Assembly: GCA_030686995.1 (NCBI GenBank)
Contig: CM060680.1
Location: 202,913,322 to 202,977,321, forward strand
Length of the DNA: 64,000 nt
DNA from: Artemisia argyi
Taxonomy: Eukaryota > Streptophyta > Magnoliopsida > Asterales > Asteraceae
Reading direction: 5' to 3'
Below the pieces are notes generated by a model. The model was not told the DNA's origin, ran no database searches, and saw only the letters and a list, made by a program, of their open reading frames with translations. This document shows positions 13,480 through 28,109 of this stretch, in pieces (position 1 is the first letter of the stretch; each line of letters begins with the position of its first letter). The translations under genes and the position numbers were made by a program.

Positions 13480-13807
13480 GTGGATTTAAGGTCGCACATA
13501 TGTCGTTTCTAGAATGGAAAATCACAATGAGTGTACAAATGTATGGGTGTATATACACGAAAATTTCAATGAAATTTAAGGTCGGGTATATGTCGTTTCT
13601 AGAATGGAAAACCGGAATGAGTATAAATGTATGGGTGAATATACACGAAAATTTCAATGAAACAATAGTACTCACACGACAATAGTACTCAATGTGGATT
13701 TTAAGGTCGGGCATATGTCGTTTCTAGAATGGAAAATCGGAATGAGTGTATAAATCTATGGGTGTATATACACGAAAATTTCGATGAAACAATAGTACTC
13801 ACACGAC
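13480..13807 (+). repeat. Three-copy tandem repeat, unit ~94-117 bp
   Basis: Copies start near 13480, 13574 and 13691. Each contains CATATGTCGTTTCTAGAATG or a close variant, ATGGGTGTATATACACG and GAAAATTTCAATGAA. Copies 2 and 3 add AATAGTACTCACACGACA. The short ORFs found on both strands here are by-products of the repeat. Confidence 0.85.
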
Positions 13808-13988
13808 AAAACGAATCCACCCACTAATGAGTCACCAATCACCATGCTCCTACAAAAAGCTACAAGTACACCAAGCCATACCTCACTCATTATCTCACGT
13901 TACCTTTGCAACTATACATATAGTTTGTCTTTTTGGCTGTGCATCAACCCAAAACGTCAACATTTGTTTACAGGTAACAACAGGTTGA

Positions 13989-15959
<1,971 letters not shown>

Positions 15960-15964
15960 CAAAT

Positions 15965-16220
15965 TTCTTAGAGTAAATTACATGGTTGGTCCCTGTGGTT
16001 TGTCCAAAATAACAACTTTCGTCCCTATCTTTTAAAAGTTGCATGGTTAGTCCCTAAGTACGTAAACAAATAACACCACGGGTCCCTTGGTTTAACTGGT
16101 GTTAACTAGGTTAGTTAAAATTTACAAGTTAGCCCCCTTTGGTTAAATAGCGTTGCATCGTTAATCCTTTTACTTAACGGCTGTTATAAATTAGTACAAG
16201 TGTATAGTAAAAGAAAGTAG
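15965..16220. repeat. Dispersed-repeat fragment ('TGGTCCCTGTGGTTTG' type)
   Basis: The sequence contains ACATGGTTGGTCCCTGTGG, GCATGGTTAGTCCCTAAG and GGGTCCCTTGG. This wording is familiar from dispersed plant repeats, but the element class cannot be fixed from the sequence alone. Confidence 0.4.
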
Positions 16221-16704
16221 TAAAACGACATTTTCGAACATGTCATTCTGTATCACACTGAAATACCTTTGAAATAGGGCCGTAAGTTTTCAAAAAAGGG
16301 TTGAAAATGACAAGTCTACAACTTTTTTGCATAAAATAACAATAGCTAGTTTGGTCAAAAGTGTAGAATACTACAGACATTAAGGGTAAAAATGTATATA
16401 CAAAAATGTGTAAGGTATGAATTTAATACGAAAATGTTTATACTGTTAATATGTGTGCATCGCGCGTGAATGCTGGTGGAGGGCAAGGGTGATGCTGCGT
16501 GAGGTGGGGCCGGAAGGTGAAACCACCACCCCTTTGCCAAGTAGTCTTAACTCTTATGTAAGATCACTTCATCTTTATTAGTCAGTCCTTTCACTAATTA
16601 CTTGTTCGTCGATTAGATCACACCAATTCATAGTGTGGATGTTCCTCGGTGGGCCCATTATTTTGTTGTCTTCTATTCAATCAAAAGTGTATTTCTATAA
16701 TATA

Positions 16705-16978
16705 CTCCCTCCGTCCCAATTTTATTGTCCACGTTTCCTTTTTCGTATGTCCCAATTTAATTGTCCACTACTAAAAATAGATAAGAAAGTTTAACCAAGT
16801 TTACTATATTATCCTTATTTAAAATTATTATTACATACCTTAAAGAAGACTTTAATTAATTACATAAGGGCAAAATTGTCATTCTGTCAAAAAGTAAGAA
16901 AGAGAAAGCTGTAATAAATATATTTTTCTTAAACTGTGTGTTTTTTGTCGGGGGACAATAATTTTGGGACGGAGGGAG
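16705..16978. mobile_element. Stowaway MITE (Tc1/mariner), TA target duplication
   Basis: The left end is CTCCCTCCGTCCCAATTTTA and the right end ATAATTTTGGGACGGAGGGAG, perfect inverted repeats over about 13 bp. They are flanked by TA at 16703-16704 and 16979-16980. This matches the classic Stowaway consensus. The element is 274 bp with no coding capacity. The flanks (CCTCGGTGGGCCCATTATTT before, GTGATTTAGCCTCAGCCC after) recur at ~32676-32765 without the insertion. Confidence 0.93.
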
Positions 16979-17015
16979 TAGTGATTTAGCCTCAGCCCTA
17001 TTTATAATAGGGTTT

Positions 17016-17337
17016 TTCTAACATGTGCCCTTATGCACATAATAAGAAGTGGGCCCGTATGTACTTTTTACTTAGGGATCCAAAAAAGTGACACAAAAAA
17101 TATTTTTTTTATTTGACAAATGACAAGAACTTACAAAAAATGACATAAGGGCCCACTTCTTATCATGTTTCTAACATGTGCCCTTATGCACATGATAAGA
17201 AGTGGGCCTGTATGTACTTTTTACTTAGGAGGGATCAAAAAAATGACACAAAACATATTTTTTTTTATTTAACAAATGACAAGAACTTACAAAAAAGGAC
17301 ATGAGGGCCCACTTCTTATCATGTGCCTAAAGGCACC
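17016..17337. mobile_element. Tandemly duplicated foldback MITE
   Basis: Two copies (about 17016-17168 and 17169-17337) each begin with AACATGTGCCCTTATGCACA and end with the inverted GGGCCCACTTCTTATCATG. Between the arms lies a conserved A/T-rich core with CAAATGACAAGAACTTAC. Both copies are ~150-165 bp. Confidence 0.8.
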
Positions 17338-18542
17338 CTTGTTTCATATAGTGTGAATTAATAGTGTTGGAGTTGATGTTTGAATTAACATGTGAACTGC
17401 AAGGTAGATTAGAAGATGTTACGTCTATGTAAATTAATACTTTCATTAATTGAAATTTATTTGCATTAATATGATGTCTGTTATCCAATAAATATTTGAA
17501 GGATTATGGTAAATGATCGGTTTGGCTTTGAATAGTAATATGTAACAGGGAAATAATAAAGTGGGCCTTTTCAATTGTTTGATTATGAAACATTATTTAA
17601 TGCCACTTTATTAGAGCATGCACAATGGTCGCAGGTTAAAATTTAAAACAGTGTCACATTCGCGCTACATCAGCTTTAACACTTTCACCTTAACTCACAA
17701 AAAAATACCCCCAATCATAACTCAGCTTTAACTCAACTATTTTCAAATTCAACCCTAAACTAAAACTAATATTTCATTTAATAACTAAAACAACATTTAT
17801 AAAACACAACTTATATTAATACTTAAACTTTAAACACACATTAAATTTAAAACACGAATTAAAATACATAAAACATGGAATTGAAATACATTAAACAATG
17901 TACGATTAATCTAATCGACAATTACAAATCTATCTAAAACTTTATTATGAATACATCACTAAAGTTTTAGCATAGGATTAATATGCTCCATGTTAGCGTC
18001 AAAATGCTCTTCCTTTTAAAATTGATTTAGTAATGAACAAGAAATAAGTATATCACTGTCCGAATAACACAAAATTCTATAACTGAAACTTACAACAATT
18101 GTATCACTGTCACATCAACCAAAAGAAAGCTTGCCTAATTTATACTTCTAGCTCAAAGGGTTAGTTGTTCTGACTTGGTTTGGCTTCATGTGGTTTAGGC
18201 GTTGATGCAACACCATTCATCCTACGCGCGTTCACAACATCCTCTGTTTCTTCAGTCATGTCTGCTAATGCTGCTATGCTAGAACTTGGTATCACTGTAC
18301 ACATGATCCAGAAAAATGCTTGATGTGTTCACTCATACTAGGATGCACTGTAGTTCAATTATCAGTTATTGGCATTTGATCATATGAACCAACGAGTATG
18401 ATATTAGCTAATATGAACCTCTAAAGTTATACACTTGTACCCAAAGTTAAGAACAAAATAAAAGGTGTTTCGATGCTGTTTTAACAAACACGTAGGTTAT
18501 TAAACGCATATGTGATCATATAAATCGTGTAACAAAGACTAA
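17338..18542. other. Intergenic DNA with a possible PIF/Harbinger relic
   Basis: The sequence AGAGCATGCACAATGG at ~17613 resembles the terminal sequence of many Harbinger/Tourist elements. Near 18150-18270 the minus strand has a short open stretch. No transposase motif was found, so this is only a weak suggestion. No gene was recognised. Confidence 0.25.
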
Positions 18543-18789
18543 GGGGGTGCTTGGTAGGGGGCTTAAGAGGGTGAGGAATGGGTAAGATATTTAAAAGGGC
18601 CCACATCACTCAATATATGGTGCTTGGTTAGGGAGTGCAAAGGTATTGATTACTCCGTAGTGGGTAATCAACCATTATAGAGTAAATGGGGGGGGGGGGG
18701 GGGGGGGGGGAGGTTAAGGTATTGATTACCCACCTCACTCATTCCTTTGCATTCCCTTTCCCTTTCCCCACTTTAAACCAAGCGGACCC
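18543..18789. mobile_element. Tourist-like MITE with TAA target duplication
   Basis: The imperfect inverted ends GGGGGTGCTTGG and CCAAGCGGACCC are flanked by TAA (18540-18542 and 18790-18792). Inside are repeated GTAATCA/TGATTAC motifs and a G homopolymer of about 23 at 18688-18710. A 3-bp TAA duplication fits PIF/Harbinger. Confidence 0.65.
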
Positions 18790-18792
18790 TAA

Positions 18793-19526
18793 ATCCTTGT
18801 TACAAACCTACCAATAATTTTTTTTTCATTCAGTCACAGTCATTTATTATCTACAAATCCATGTTACTTGTTATTAGTTTTTCTAGACATTTTTATCCAA
18901 CACTTCGTATGCGTACAACTTTTTCTATTTCTCGGACATTATATCAAACGCTTGGATATGCTTGTCATAAGTTATACTTAAGCATTGTACTGTGAATCCT
19001 GGACAACATATTAAAACTCAATAATACTATAGTACTATATGCTATAAACTTAAGGTTCCTAGTCTCCTATCATATTTTCTACGAAACTTAGCAAACTTAC
19101 ATGGATTTATTTATTGAGACCCTCAGCAATTAGCCAACCGGCAATCACTTACCAAAAAAAGATGAGATAAGAGTTGGACCTTTTACTTATTATGTCTTTC
19201 AAACGCGTTGAACTGCCACACACGGTTGTGGTTTGACGAAGACTAATTTTTTTGTAAAAATTTCTTAGAAGTGCTACAGAGAAGTTTTCAAATATGAGGG
19301 GTCAACTTGTCTTCCTTCTTTTTTTCAATTGACCCAAGTTTTGTAGCGTATCCAAACCCCTGTTCGTGCAAGTAAAAAAAATGTATTTTTACTCTTTTTA
19401 TAATCATAAACCACACCATCATGAACCATATGAAAGTATCAAAATAAAAATATTGACAAATGAAAACAACATTTAACACATATATACGTTAGCCATACTC
19501 GTGAATATCGGTTGAATTCATTTTGC

Positions 19527-19528
<2 letters not shown>
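18793..19528. other. Intergenic AT-rich DNA, nothing recognised
   Basis: Only short ORFs without motifs. No repeat structure was seen other than the adjoining TA tract. Confidence 0.5.

Positions 19529-19610
<82 letters not shown>
19529..19610 (+). repeat. (TA)n microsatellite, ~82 bp
   Basis: An uninterrupted TA tract, ending at CATGACTTAC. Confidence 0.97.
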
Positions 19611-19613
<3 letters not shown>

Positions 19614-19738
19614 GACTTACAAAATTAGTACCTCCAATAATTTCTTTCTTTTAAATATCGGTTTAATTAAAATAGTAGACCGAGCTAAAACTCCTAGTTG
19701 TTTAGGTTTTTTTCTAAGGTTTCAAGCATCCAATAAAT

Positions 19739-21779
19739 TCAACAATAATATTTTATATAATAAAAGAATTACATTATTTCGGAGTGTTTTTGCAAAACCC
19801 TTCTCATTGAAAAAAAATTAGACCAATAGGAGAGCTCGATTTTGCCACGTAGGTGAAATCGAGCAATATAATTGGTCAATAGAAAGTCAAAATTAAATTG
19901 ATTTTGGTCAAACTTAATAAATTTGGTGGGGAAATTTGATTAAGAAAAAAAAATGCATAAAAATATAGGTGTCAAATTTATAAAAACAAAAACTTAAAAA
20001 AAGAGAAAGTAATTAATAAAACTTTAGTGGTTGAATTTTAAATAAATTATATAGAGCTAAGTGTAAAATTACAAGTTTTCATGTTTTTTAATAACTTTAG
20101 AAAACACAAATAACCCCTTATACTTTATAATATTAAGTTTGTTTAAAATTACATGAGTATTAGTCTTAATTTTTAGACTTTCATCCATTAAAATTACAAA
20201 ATTTGGTAAATATGCGAATTAGTTTTAATATCGTTAGTTTTAGACTTTCATCAATTAGAATATTTTTTTAAATAAGGACTCATGTTATGCTATTTAAAAG
20301 TTTAATTTATGCGTACACGGGTTTGAATATTAAATACGGCTAAATTATTAGTAACGGGAATATAAATATCAAATGGTAAGCATGAGTTACTTTGATATGA
20401 AAATAAATATACGCGATTCTACTTATAACAACGACTCATGAAATTGTTATTTAAAATTTATATATGAATATCCATAAAAACATTTTAAAAACTTTACAGA
20501 GTATATTTTAACTTCATTAACACTCATTATGTGCTACTAAACTCGCACATTTGTACAACATGATATCAATAATTAAAGTTAAACAATAACATCAACATTA
20601 ACCTCTGAATGTCTGTCAGTTAAAAAGTTATACAAAGCTAATTTACTCATTTTGACAAGTGATATGCTCTATTAGGCTGCACCTTCTATTTTTTATTACT
20701 TTAGCAGAAAGTGTATTGTGCGCGTTGTTAAGTCCGAAAGAAATGAAGAAAAAAAGTGTACGTTTTGTGTCAATAGTTTGAGTATTAGTTGATTGATGTT
20801 TCTTTCAGGATGTTTTATATACCAGTTGGTCCTTATCTGTTGTTTATTCGAACTTGACACATTAAGAGACTAGGAATACAAGTTCATCACCAAGTATGCT
20901 AAATTAGGAACCATAAAAACCCCCTAAACTACACCTGATGCATCAACTACATATTTACTTTGAAGGTTACTTAGAACATATATTTGATATAATAATTTGC
21001 TTATATGGTAGATGTGTTTATTGAATTTTAAAATCAAGTTGTCTCTTGAATCTTCATATACTTAAACGGCTAACTCACATAATCCCAAGTTAACGTTATA
21101 TAAATGCCTTTGTCTCAGGCAATGATATGTGTTGTATTAACCTTATTCCAAAGTTGCAACAAAAAAAAAAAACAAATCTCACAAGTATTTGATGAGTTAA
21201 TTGCTTTTGAATTTGTTGTAATATAGAATAATGATGATCTAGCAAGAGATGTAACTAATGTATTTCATTCACTTGAAAATCCGCTGCGAAAAGAATGAGC
21301 CGGTTTACTAAAGTAGGACTTGCTTAAGTTATTGAAGTTTGGGACTTTTATTTTCTAAGTTTTTAAAGGGTTTTGGGACCGTCTTAATAGTTAGATTCAG
21401 TGGTGATTAGGATTGTTTTAATGGCTGTCTTAATAATTATTAAAGGGTTTTTATGACAGTTTTAATTGCAGAATTCAAGGTGTTTAGGACTGTTTTTAAT
21501 AGCTGAATTGATGGGTGCTGGAAACTGCCTTGATAGCTGAATTCAAGGGTGTTTGAGACTATTTCAATTGCTAATTTTAGGGGTGTTTGGAATTGTAAAA
21601 ATAGCCGAATACAGGGGTTGCGACTATTTTTAATAGGCATTGTTATTGCAAAATAAATTTGACTTATACTAAATTAATAGATGTAAAGTTCAAAACATTT
21701 TAAGACAATATATTCGGTATTAAATACATGATAAAATTTTTATGTCAAAACCCCGTGTGTGCACGGGTATTATAACTAG
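19739..21779 (+). mobile_element. Probable non-autonomous Helitron
   Basis: The right end has a GC-rich hairpin CCCGTG-TGTG-CACGGG (21752-21767) followed after 8 bases by CTAG and then T at 21780. This is the expected Helitron 3' structure (hairpin, CTRR, host T). The left end is proposed at TCAACAATAATATTTTATAT because many Helitrons start TC with an AT-rich lead. The base before it is T rather than the expected A, so the 5' boundary is weak. No Rep/helicase motifs were seen. Inside, 21410-21630 carries a degenerate ~38-bp tandem repeat with GCTGAATTCAAGGGTGTTTG. Confidence 0.55.
21410..21630 (+). repeat. Degenerate ~38-bp tandem repeat
   Basis: About five or six imperfect copies are built on AATAGCTGAATTCAAGGGTG and TTTGGGACTGTTTT. 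They lie inside the proposed Helitron near its 3' end, a common place for tandem repeats in these elements. Confidence 0.6.
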
Positions 21780-22159
21780 TAACATCTTATACATTAGTCC
21801 ATTGATCAATAGCGATGAGTAGTCACAAATTAGTACCTCCAATAAATTCATTTCTTTTAAATAAGATACATGATTAAAAGATATCAAATCTAATTTATGA
21901 AATGACAATCAAAAGCAGTAATGGTTGTAGAAAGCAATATATAGTTATCGCAATATCAAACGGTTTACACATATCGAGGCACAGAATTATGATGATGATT
22001 ACTTATAGGTCTATTTATATTTGCTAGATAAGTATCATATGCACAAGGAAAACAATTCTACCACACACAATTTAACATAGCCATAAACAGTGACACATTA
22101 TTTATTTATTTATTATTTTCTTTTCTTATTGAAGCTTTCAAACCAAATAATATCTATTG
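21780..22159. other. Short intergenic spacer
   Basis: It contains AATTAGTACCTCCAATAAA (from 21828), which closely repeats the sequence at 19622 on the other side of the proposed Helitron. Otherwise AT-rich with no gene. Confidence 0.45.
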
Positions 22160-22794
22160 GAGTTGAGTTATTTTAAAAACCATACATCTCTCACATACCA
22201 AGGGACAAATATGGACCCTTGATTTAACTTTGATCAATGGCTGAGATCAAAACATTTGCCACTTAAAAAAAACACGGAGGGGCACTTTCATAAAATCACA
22301 TCACCAAAATAACAACACCATCCGTCTCATTTCATTTCATTTACGCTCTCACCTAACACACACTAAAAACAAACACAACACACACAAAATAACCGTTCAA
22401 TATCCAAGCCCTAATTCCTCACCGGATACACAAGATCTAACCGGAAAAATGGCGGAAAGTGACGACGATCATATTGTTCTGAAACCCTACCTATCTCCGG
22501 CTAAAAAGAAGGATACAAAAAACTGCTAAAAAACCGATTTCAGGTATACTCATACGATTTGAACAACTATTTTACTATCTCTTACTATCATATATGATTG
22601 AAATATTCATGCGTACTGTGTATAGAGATTATATTGAAGATGTTATGAATTTACACAGATTATTGAATGTTTATGCAAGTTATTGTGATTTTGTGAAGAA
22701 ATAGTAAAATAGAAATTAGGTTTTCAAAGTTAATAATTAGATTCAGTAGAAGTTGAAATAAAAAAAAGACACAATAGAAGAATTTATTGAAGGC

Positions 22795-23110
22795 GACTTA
22801 TGCGTTCGGCTTAGCCGAAGGCGTCGGCTGCGGCTAAGCAGCGAAAGATGCCTTCGGCTTCGCCGAAGGCATTGGCTGAGGCTAAGACGCAAAAGACGCC
22901 TTCGGCTTGGCCAAAGGCATCGGTTGCGGCTAAGCCGCATCAGACGCCTTCGGCTTCGCTGAAGGCGTCTGATGCGGCTTAGCCGTGGAAGATGCTTTCA
23001 GCTTCGCCGAAGGCGTCTGATGCGGCTTAGCCGCAAAAGATGCCTTCGGCTTGGCAAAATGCATTGGTTGCGGCCAAGCCGCAAAAGATGTGTTTGGCTT
23101 TGATACGGCT
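22795..23110 (+). repeat. GC-rich palindromic array (GCCTTCGGC / GCGGCTAAGCCGC)
   Basis: About ten alternating hairpin motifs lie in otherwise AT-rich DNA: GCCTTCGGCTTCGCCGAAGGC-like stems and GCGGCTAAGCCGC stems. The same words recur at ~23430, 25120-25200 and 27117-27225, all inside MULE-1. One frame reads as a repeated PSASPKA..AAK peptide, but it ends in stops and the copies at 25.1 and 27.1 kb lie in introns, so coding is doubtful. Confidence 0.85.
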
Positions 23111-23124
23111 AAGCATTTTGCTAA

Positions 23125-23400
23125 GCAGCTATATGATTTCGGAGAAATATCATATATGATAATACACTTAAAAAACTTGCTTCATAATTATCATATGTGA
23201 TAACTGAAATGAAAGTAACCAAAACTCTTGAACACAATCATGATATACTCTTGTTTATAAGGTATCATATATGATAAATGTTAGAAACAGAATTTGTAAT
23301 TTTGTTTGCATTGAAATCAATATCATATATGATATAGAAAAATATTCAGTTATAGATATGTTCAGTTAATATCGACTGTATTCTATATCATATATGATAA
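23125..23400 (+). repeat. ATCATATATGAT palindrome cluster 1
   Basis: Four exact copies of the 12-bp palindrome plus variants such as ATCATATGTGAT lie in an intron of the ULP1-like gene. The block 23125-23280 is a dispersed copy of the unit repeated in tandem at 28260-28550. Confidence 0.9.
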
Positions 23401-25204
23401 AGAAATCAAACATTTGTCTTAGTTGCAGCGATAGCCTTCGGCTATGTGGATAACGTAATAAGTTCATTGCCATTCTTAAAGAGATCAACTACAGGAAAAA
23501 AATCTGCCAAAGGTACATATTTTTGCTTTTATATATCAGAAGTAATAAAATGTATAAGACAATGTTGTGTACTGAATACATAATGCATTAAATCGTATAT
23601 GATAACATTTTAAAATTTTTTTGCAGCAGATGTAATAGATGTCGAACAGATGGAAATAGAACAGGAAGCGGATGATAACAAGAAAAATAAGAGATATAAA
23701 ATCAAGGAAGAACTAGCAGTCACACCTCCAAAAGTAAAGAGAAGATATAAGAAAACAAAGTGCACTTCAAGAGGGGGTGGAAAGAAAACAACAAAAGAAG
23801 CTACCAAACCTACCAAAACTTCTAAGAGATACACAAGAGGAGATGCTAAGAAAACAATGGAAGAAGAAGTAAATCAGAAAAGTGAAGAGGTGAAGGAGGA
23901 AGATCAGGTGATATTTTATGAAAGTGAAAATGAAGAGGAACAAAAAAAAAAAAAAAAAAAAAAACAAACAAGAAAGAGAAAATTGGAAAAAGTTGAAGAA
24001 ATAGAGGAGGAGGAAGATGAGGAGGAACGGGAGATTGTTAATGTTAAAAAAGAAAATATAAAAAATCAAAAAGGAAAAAAACCAACCAAAAAGGTGACAT
24101 ACCCAAGCTGCTTAACTAGGTCATCACCAAAAGCCATGTCTGATGCAATGGTTGGCTTAATAGAGATGAGAAAGAAAACTTTTAAAGATATCGGTTTTGA
24201 AAGATTCATCAACTTTTCAATAACCGAACTCCCTGGAGCATTGTTATACCATGTTGCTGAGAAATTCCATCCACCAAGAATGGAATTAAGGTTGGAAAAA
24301 GGATCCAAAAAGGTAACAAGGCAAAAAATACATGATATGCTAGGCGTGCCTATGGAAAAAACAAAATTGGAAGATCTAGAACCAAGAGAGAAGGATGATC
24401 CTTTCATAGAAGAATGGGAAGGCCAGTATACTCATGTAAAGAAAATCACACCAGCTGCAATATCAATATCAACTGAGATAACAAGCTCATTCGATGCTGA
24501 TTTCATCTTTACAATAAACTTTCTGACTCTGTTTGCTAGCACGATGGGAAGAGTTGATAATGGTGCAAAGATGTTTCGAACTGTGTTGAACCATGTAAAA
24601 GAAAATGATTTCATTTCAGAAATGGACTGGTGCGGTTACATATTGGAATGCTTACGAATAAGTAAGCAAAATTGGGATAAGGTGACTAAAGGCAACTACT
24701 ATTACGGGCCAGCAACATTCTTATGTGTAAGTTATTTTACATGTTTCTATAAATTTATCAAATGTGATTCAATAACATACACTTATTATAATCTAACACA
24801 AATTTATATTTTGTTTGAAAAAGCTGCTATACTTAGACTCAACCTACTTCCACAAATTTATATTTTGCTAGCAATGAGAAGTTGGAACACGCAGGCAATG
24901 AGGAAGAGGATTGGGATGGAAATGATAGACAATTGCTTGGGAAAACTTGAACATCACGAAGAGTTTGATCCGGAGGAAGAGCAAACAGGTTTGAATTTTT
25001 ACAAGGGAACGGATGTCTACAATGAACCATTGCCTCCGAAGAGACCAGAAACCAAGCAGGTAACTTTCACCTTATTTTAATTCCTTATATAAACTGATTG
25101 TCAGATAAATTGCGGCATAGACTTTGGCTAAAGCCGAAGACTATGCCTACGGCTAAGCCTTCGGCTTTAACAGCAGGCTATGCCTGCGGCTAAGCCTTTA
25201 GCAA

Positions 25205-25390
25205 GCTAAAATATCATATATGATTTAGAATATCATATATGATTATTAAAAATCATATATGATAATTTAGAAAATCATATATGATAATTCAAATATCATA
25301 CATGATTATGAAAAATCATATATGATAATTTTGAAAATCATATATGATAATTCAAATGTTTTTTTTAAATAGAAAATATCGCATATGATT
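25205..25390 (+). repeat. ATCATATATGAT palindrome cluster 2
   Basis: Six exact copies at a spacing of about 20 bp, plus ATCATACATGAT and CGCATATGAT variants, in the intron between 25059 and 25435. Confidence 0.92.
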
Positions 25391-28109
25391 TTGAATATAG
25401 ATTAAAAAAAAAATCCAACTTGCTTATTTTACAGGAGTTTGTTGAAAAAATAGAAGAGAAGTTTGAAATCATTTCAAACGAAAAAAAAAGAGTTGGTTGA
25501 GACGTTGAAAAAGGGAATGCAGAAGTTTAAAGGAGACAAAACATTGTTCAATTTGTGCAAGAAGTACAAGAAAATGTTCAATGTTTTGGACTTTGATTTA
25601 AATGACAGTGATGATGGACACACTGATGATGACGATAGTGATGATGGAAACAATGATGATAGAGGAGCTGATAATGTAAACGATGATGGGAAAGATAACG
25701 ATGGCAGTGGTGATAAGGAAGATAAGGACGGGAAAGATGAAAAAGAGGAAACAGAAAGTGGGAGTGAAAGTGAGAGTGAGAGTGAAACTGAAGAAAGTGA
25801 AGGTGATAAGAAAACTCCAGTTGAACAGGAAAAAGATAGAGAAGAAGGAAGTGAGAGTGAGAGCGAAAAAGAAGAACAAATGGAAACAAATGTCCAGCAA
25901 GACGAAGAAAAGGTAGAAGAAGATGAGAGTGAATCTGAAGATGAGTCGGAAAAGGAATCGGAGACAGAAAAAGAAACTCCAGTCGAGAAGGAAAAAGAAA
26001 AAGAAATTGAAGTCGAGAAGGAAAAGGAAAAAGAATTGGAGAAGGAAAAAAAAACTCCGGTCAACAATGAAAAAGAGAAAGAAATTGAAGTCGATAAGGA
26101 AAAGGAAAATGAATTGGAAAAGGAAAAAGAATGACCAGTTGAGAAGTTAGGGTCTCCAATTCTTTCTTTTGAGCCACTTGATGAAAAGACTCTGAACGAG
26201 ATTTTTGAACAAGCAGATAAGGCGACTCAAACAAAAGAGAAAAAAACAAAAAGCACAGCAAGAAAATCGGTCACACCACCTAAGAAAATGATGACGACAA
26301 TAAGCAAAATGAAATCCATTTCACCACCAAGCTTCAGTCTTGGAATAAGCCCAGTTTCCAGCAAACCTGCAGCTCAAACTGACACAACGACAGTAGAAGA
26401 AACACCACAGGTTGAAAAAAGGGCTGCAGTTGAAACTGAAACAACAACAACTGAGCCAAAAAAGATGGAAAGAAGGGCGAAAAGGGTGGTTGATGAAGAA
26501 GAAAACAAGGAACAAGAACCACCTGCAAAGAGAATAAAAAAGCCTTCAAGATATCTGGTTTCACCATACAACAACCGGAAAACTGACTTAAAAGTAGCGC
26601 AAACACCGGATGAATTTATGGTATCCGAAGCTTTATTCTCAATGCAAGGATATCTATAGTAAGTCTGCTTTATCTTATTAAAAAAATAAAAAGAAATAAA
26701 AAATGTGAAATTGTGCTGACAATATATCTTTTTGTGTAGCGAATTCGTTTTTGAAACTGAATGGGCATGGGGAGCTGCAACAATCAGAGACAACATGCAA
26801 ACACTAGCACCACAATTAAAAGTGGATGTTAGTATCATCGATAGCTTTGCTTGCATCTTGAACTATGAATAATCAATCAACAAACCTGCCGCACCAAAGA
26901 TCAATAAGTTTTTTCACACGGGAATACTCGTAAGTACCAACAAAATTAGAACTTAATTACTAAACACTCATGTACATTATCATATATGATAAAATAATAA
27001 AAAATTCAAACAGAATAAGCTATCACATGTGATATAACAAAAAGAAAATACAAGAAATAATGTGATGTTCTAGAAAGTAATTAAATATTAAAAAGTTATA
27101 TTTTAGACTCTTATGCAGGTAAGCCTTCGGCTTACCTGAAGCCGAAGGCGTCTTCTGTGGCTAAGCCGCAGAAGACGCCATCGGCTTGAACGTAGGCGTA
27201 GGATGCGACTAAGCCTTTCGGCTTTGCATATGAGATAAAGAATTGTCTTTAATAAAACAAAATTTCTATTTTGTGTAGAAAAAACTGTTGTCAAGATATC
27301 TGGAATCCCACAACCATGAAAAGGCAGCTGATATAACATCAAAAAAGACATCGGTGATGAAAGTGAAGTGGCCAACAAAAGAGAATTTCATTGACTGTGG
27401 AATTTTTGTGATGATGCATATGGAGCATTATGGTGGAGAAAGTCAAAAGAACTGGAATTTGGAGTTTCCGAAAGAAGGAAGAGATCAGGAAATACAAATA
27501 ATAAAGCTGAGAATGAAATATGCAACCAAGATGCTCATGCATGAACTCAACATTCACCGAAAAAAATGAGTGACGAAACATTTGAGTTTGCACGAAAATA
27601 CACAGACAAGGCAATGAAGCAGGACATGATAAGGGAAGAGATAGAGAAGAAGAAGAAAGAACATGCTGCAGAACATGTTGCAAGTGCAATATGATGGAAA
27701 AGAAATGGAAGATTCAAAGTAGGACTAACAAAGGATAGGAGGGCGTAAAACAACTTTTTGGGGCAACTGACGCAGATTAAAAAACTAATTTCTGTTTAAT
27801 CTCTTATGAAATGTTGTATGCCATTGAGTATGGCTTAAACAAGTTAGAACAATGTCTAAATTCGTATGCTACAATATCACTTTAAATTTCTAAGTAGGAT
27901 GATGGTTTAACATTGTAAGTACTATGATGCAATGTTTTATTAAGAAATGAATGGAGAAACATCACTGGATGTGATTTTGGATAATGTCTTGTTTAAGTTT
28001 CATTACACCAATTGATAATCACTTGTTATAGCTATTGATATTGGATAATCGCCTCTGCGATTTATGACACATTGCATAACACAAACAAAAAAAAGGGTAA
28101 AAGGCATGA

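Larger units (their letters stand above)
22449..27696 (+). pseudogene. MULE-borne ULP1-like (C48 peptidase) gene, broken
   Basis: A cysteine-protease-like protein of the SUMO-protease fold, carried as transposon cargo. Likely exons: 22449-~22550, 23627-24726, ~24824-25059, ~25435-26658, 26740-26929, 27279-27696. The first is Lys-rich. The 23.6-25.1 kb part is highly charged and then has a conserved domain (GFERFINFSITELPGALLYH). Next comes a long E/K/S-rich repeat region (KEKEIEVEKEKEKELEKEK). The C-terminal exon has the catalytic Cys context FIDCGIFVMMHMEHYGG (TGT at 27396-27398). Damage: an extra A after codon ~20 (stop at 22527), a frameshift at the A9 run at ~25481, TGA at 26132, TAA at 26870, and a frameshift near 27561. 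The exons that should carry catalytic His and Asp are missing between 26929 and 27279. Confidence 0.8.

Noticed and set aside
18150..18330. Possible Harbinger gene fragment on the minus strand
   Set aside because: Only ~40 open codons without a diagnostic motif. Kept as a weak remark in the spacer entry.
25474..26067. 197-codon Ser/Phe-rich ORF on the minus strand
   Set aside because: It is the antisense shadow of the E/K/S-rich region of the ULP1-like pseudogene, where purine-rich codons leave the opposite strand open.
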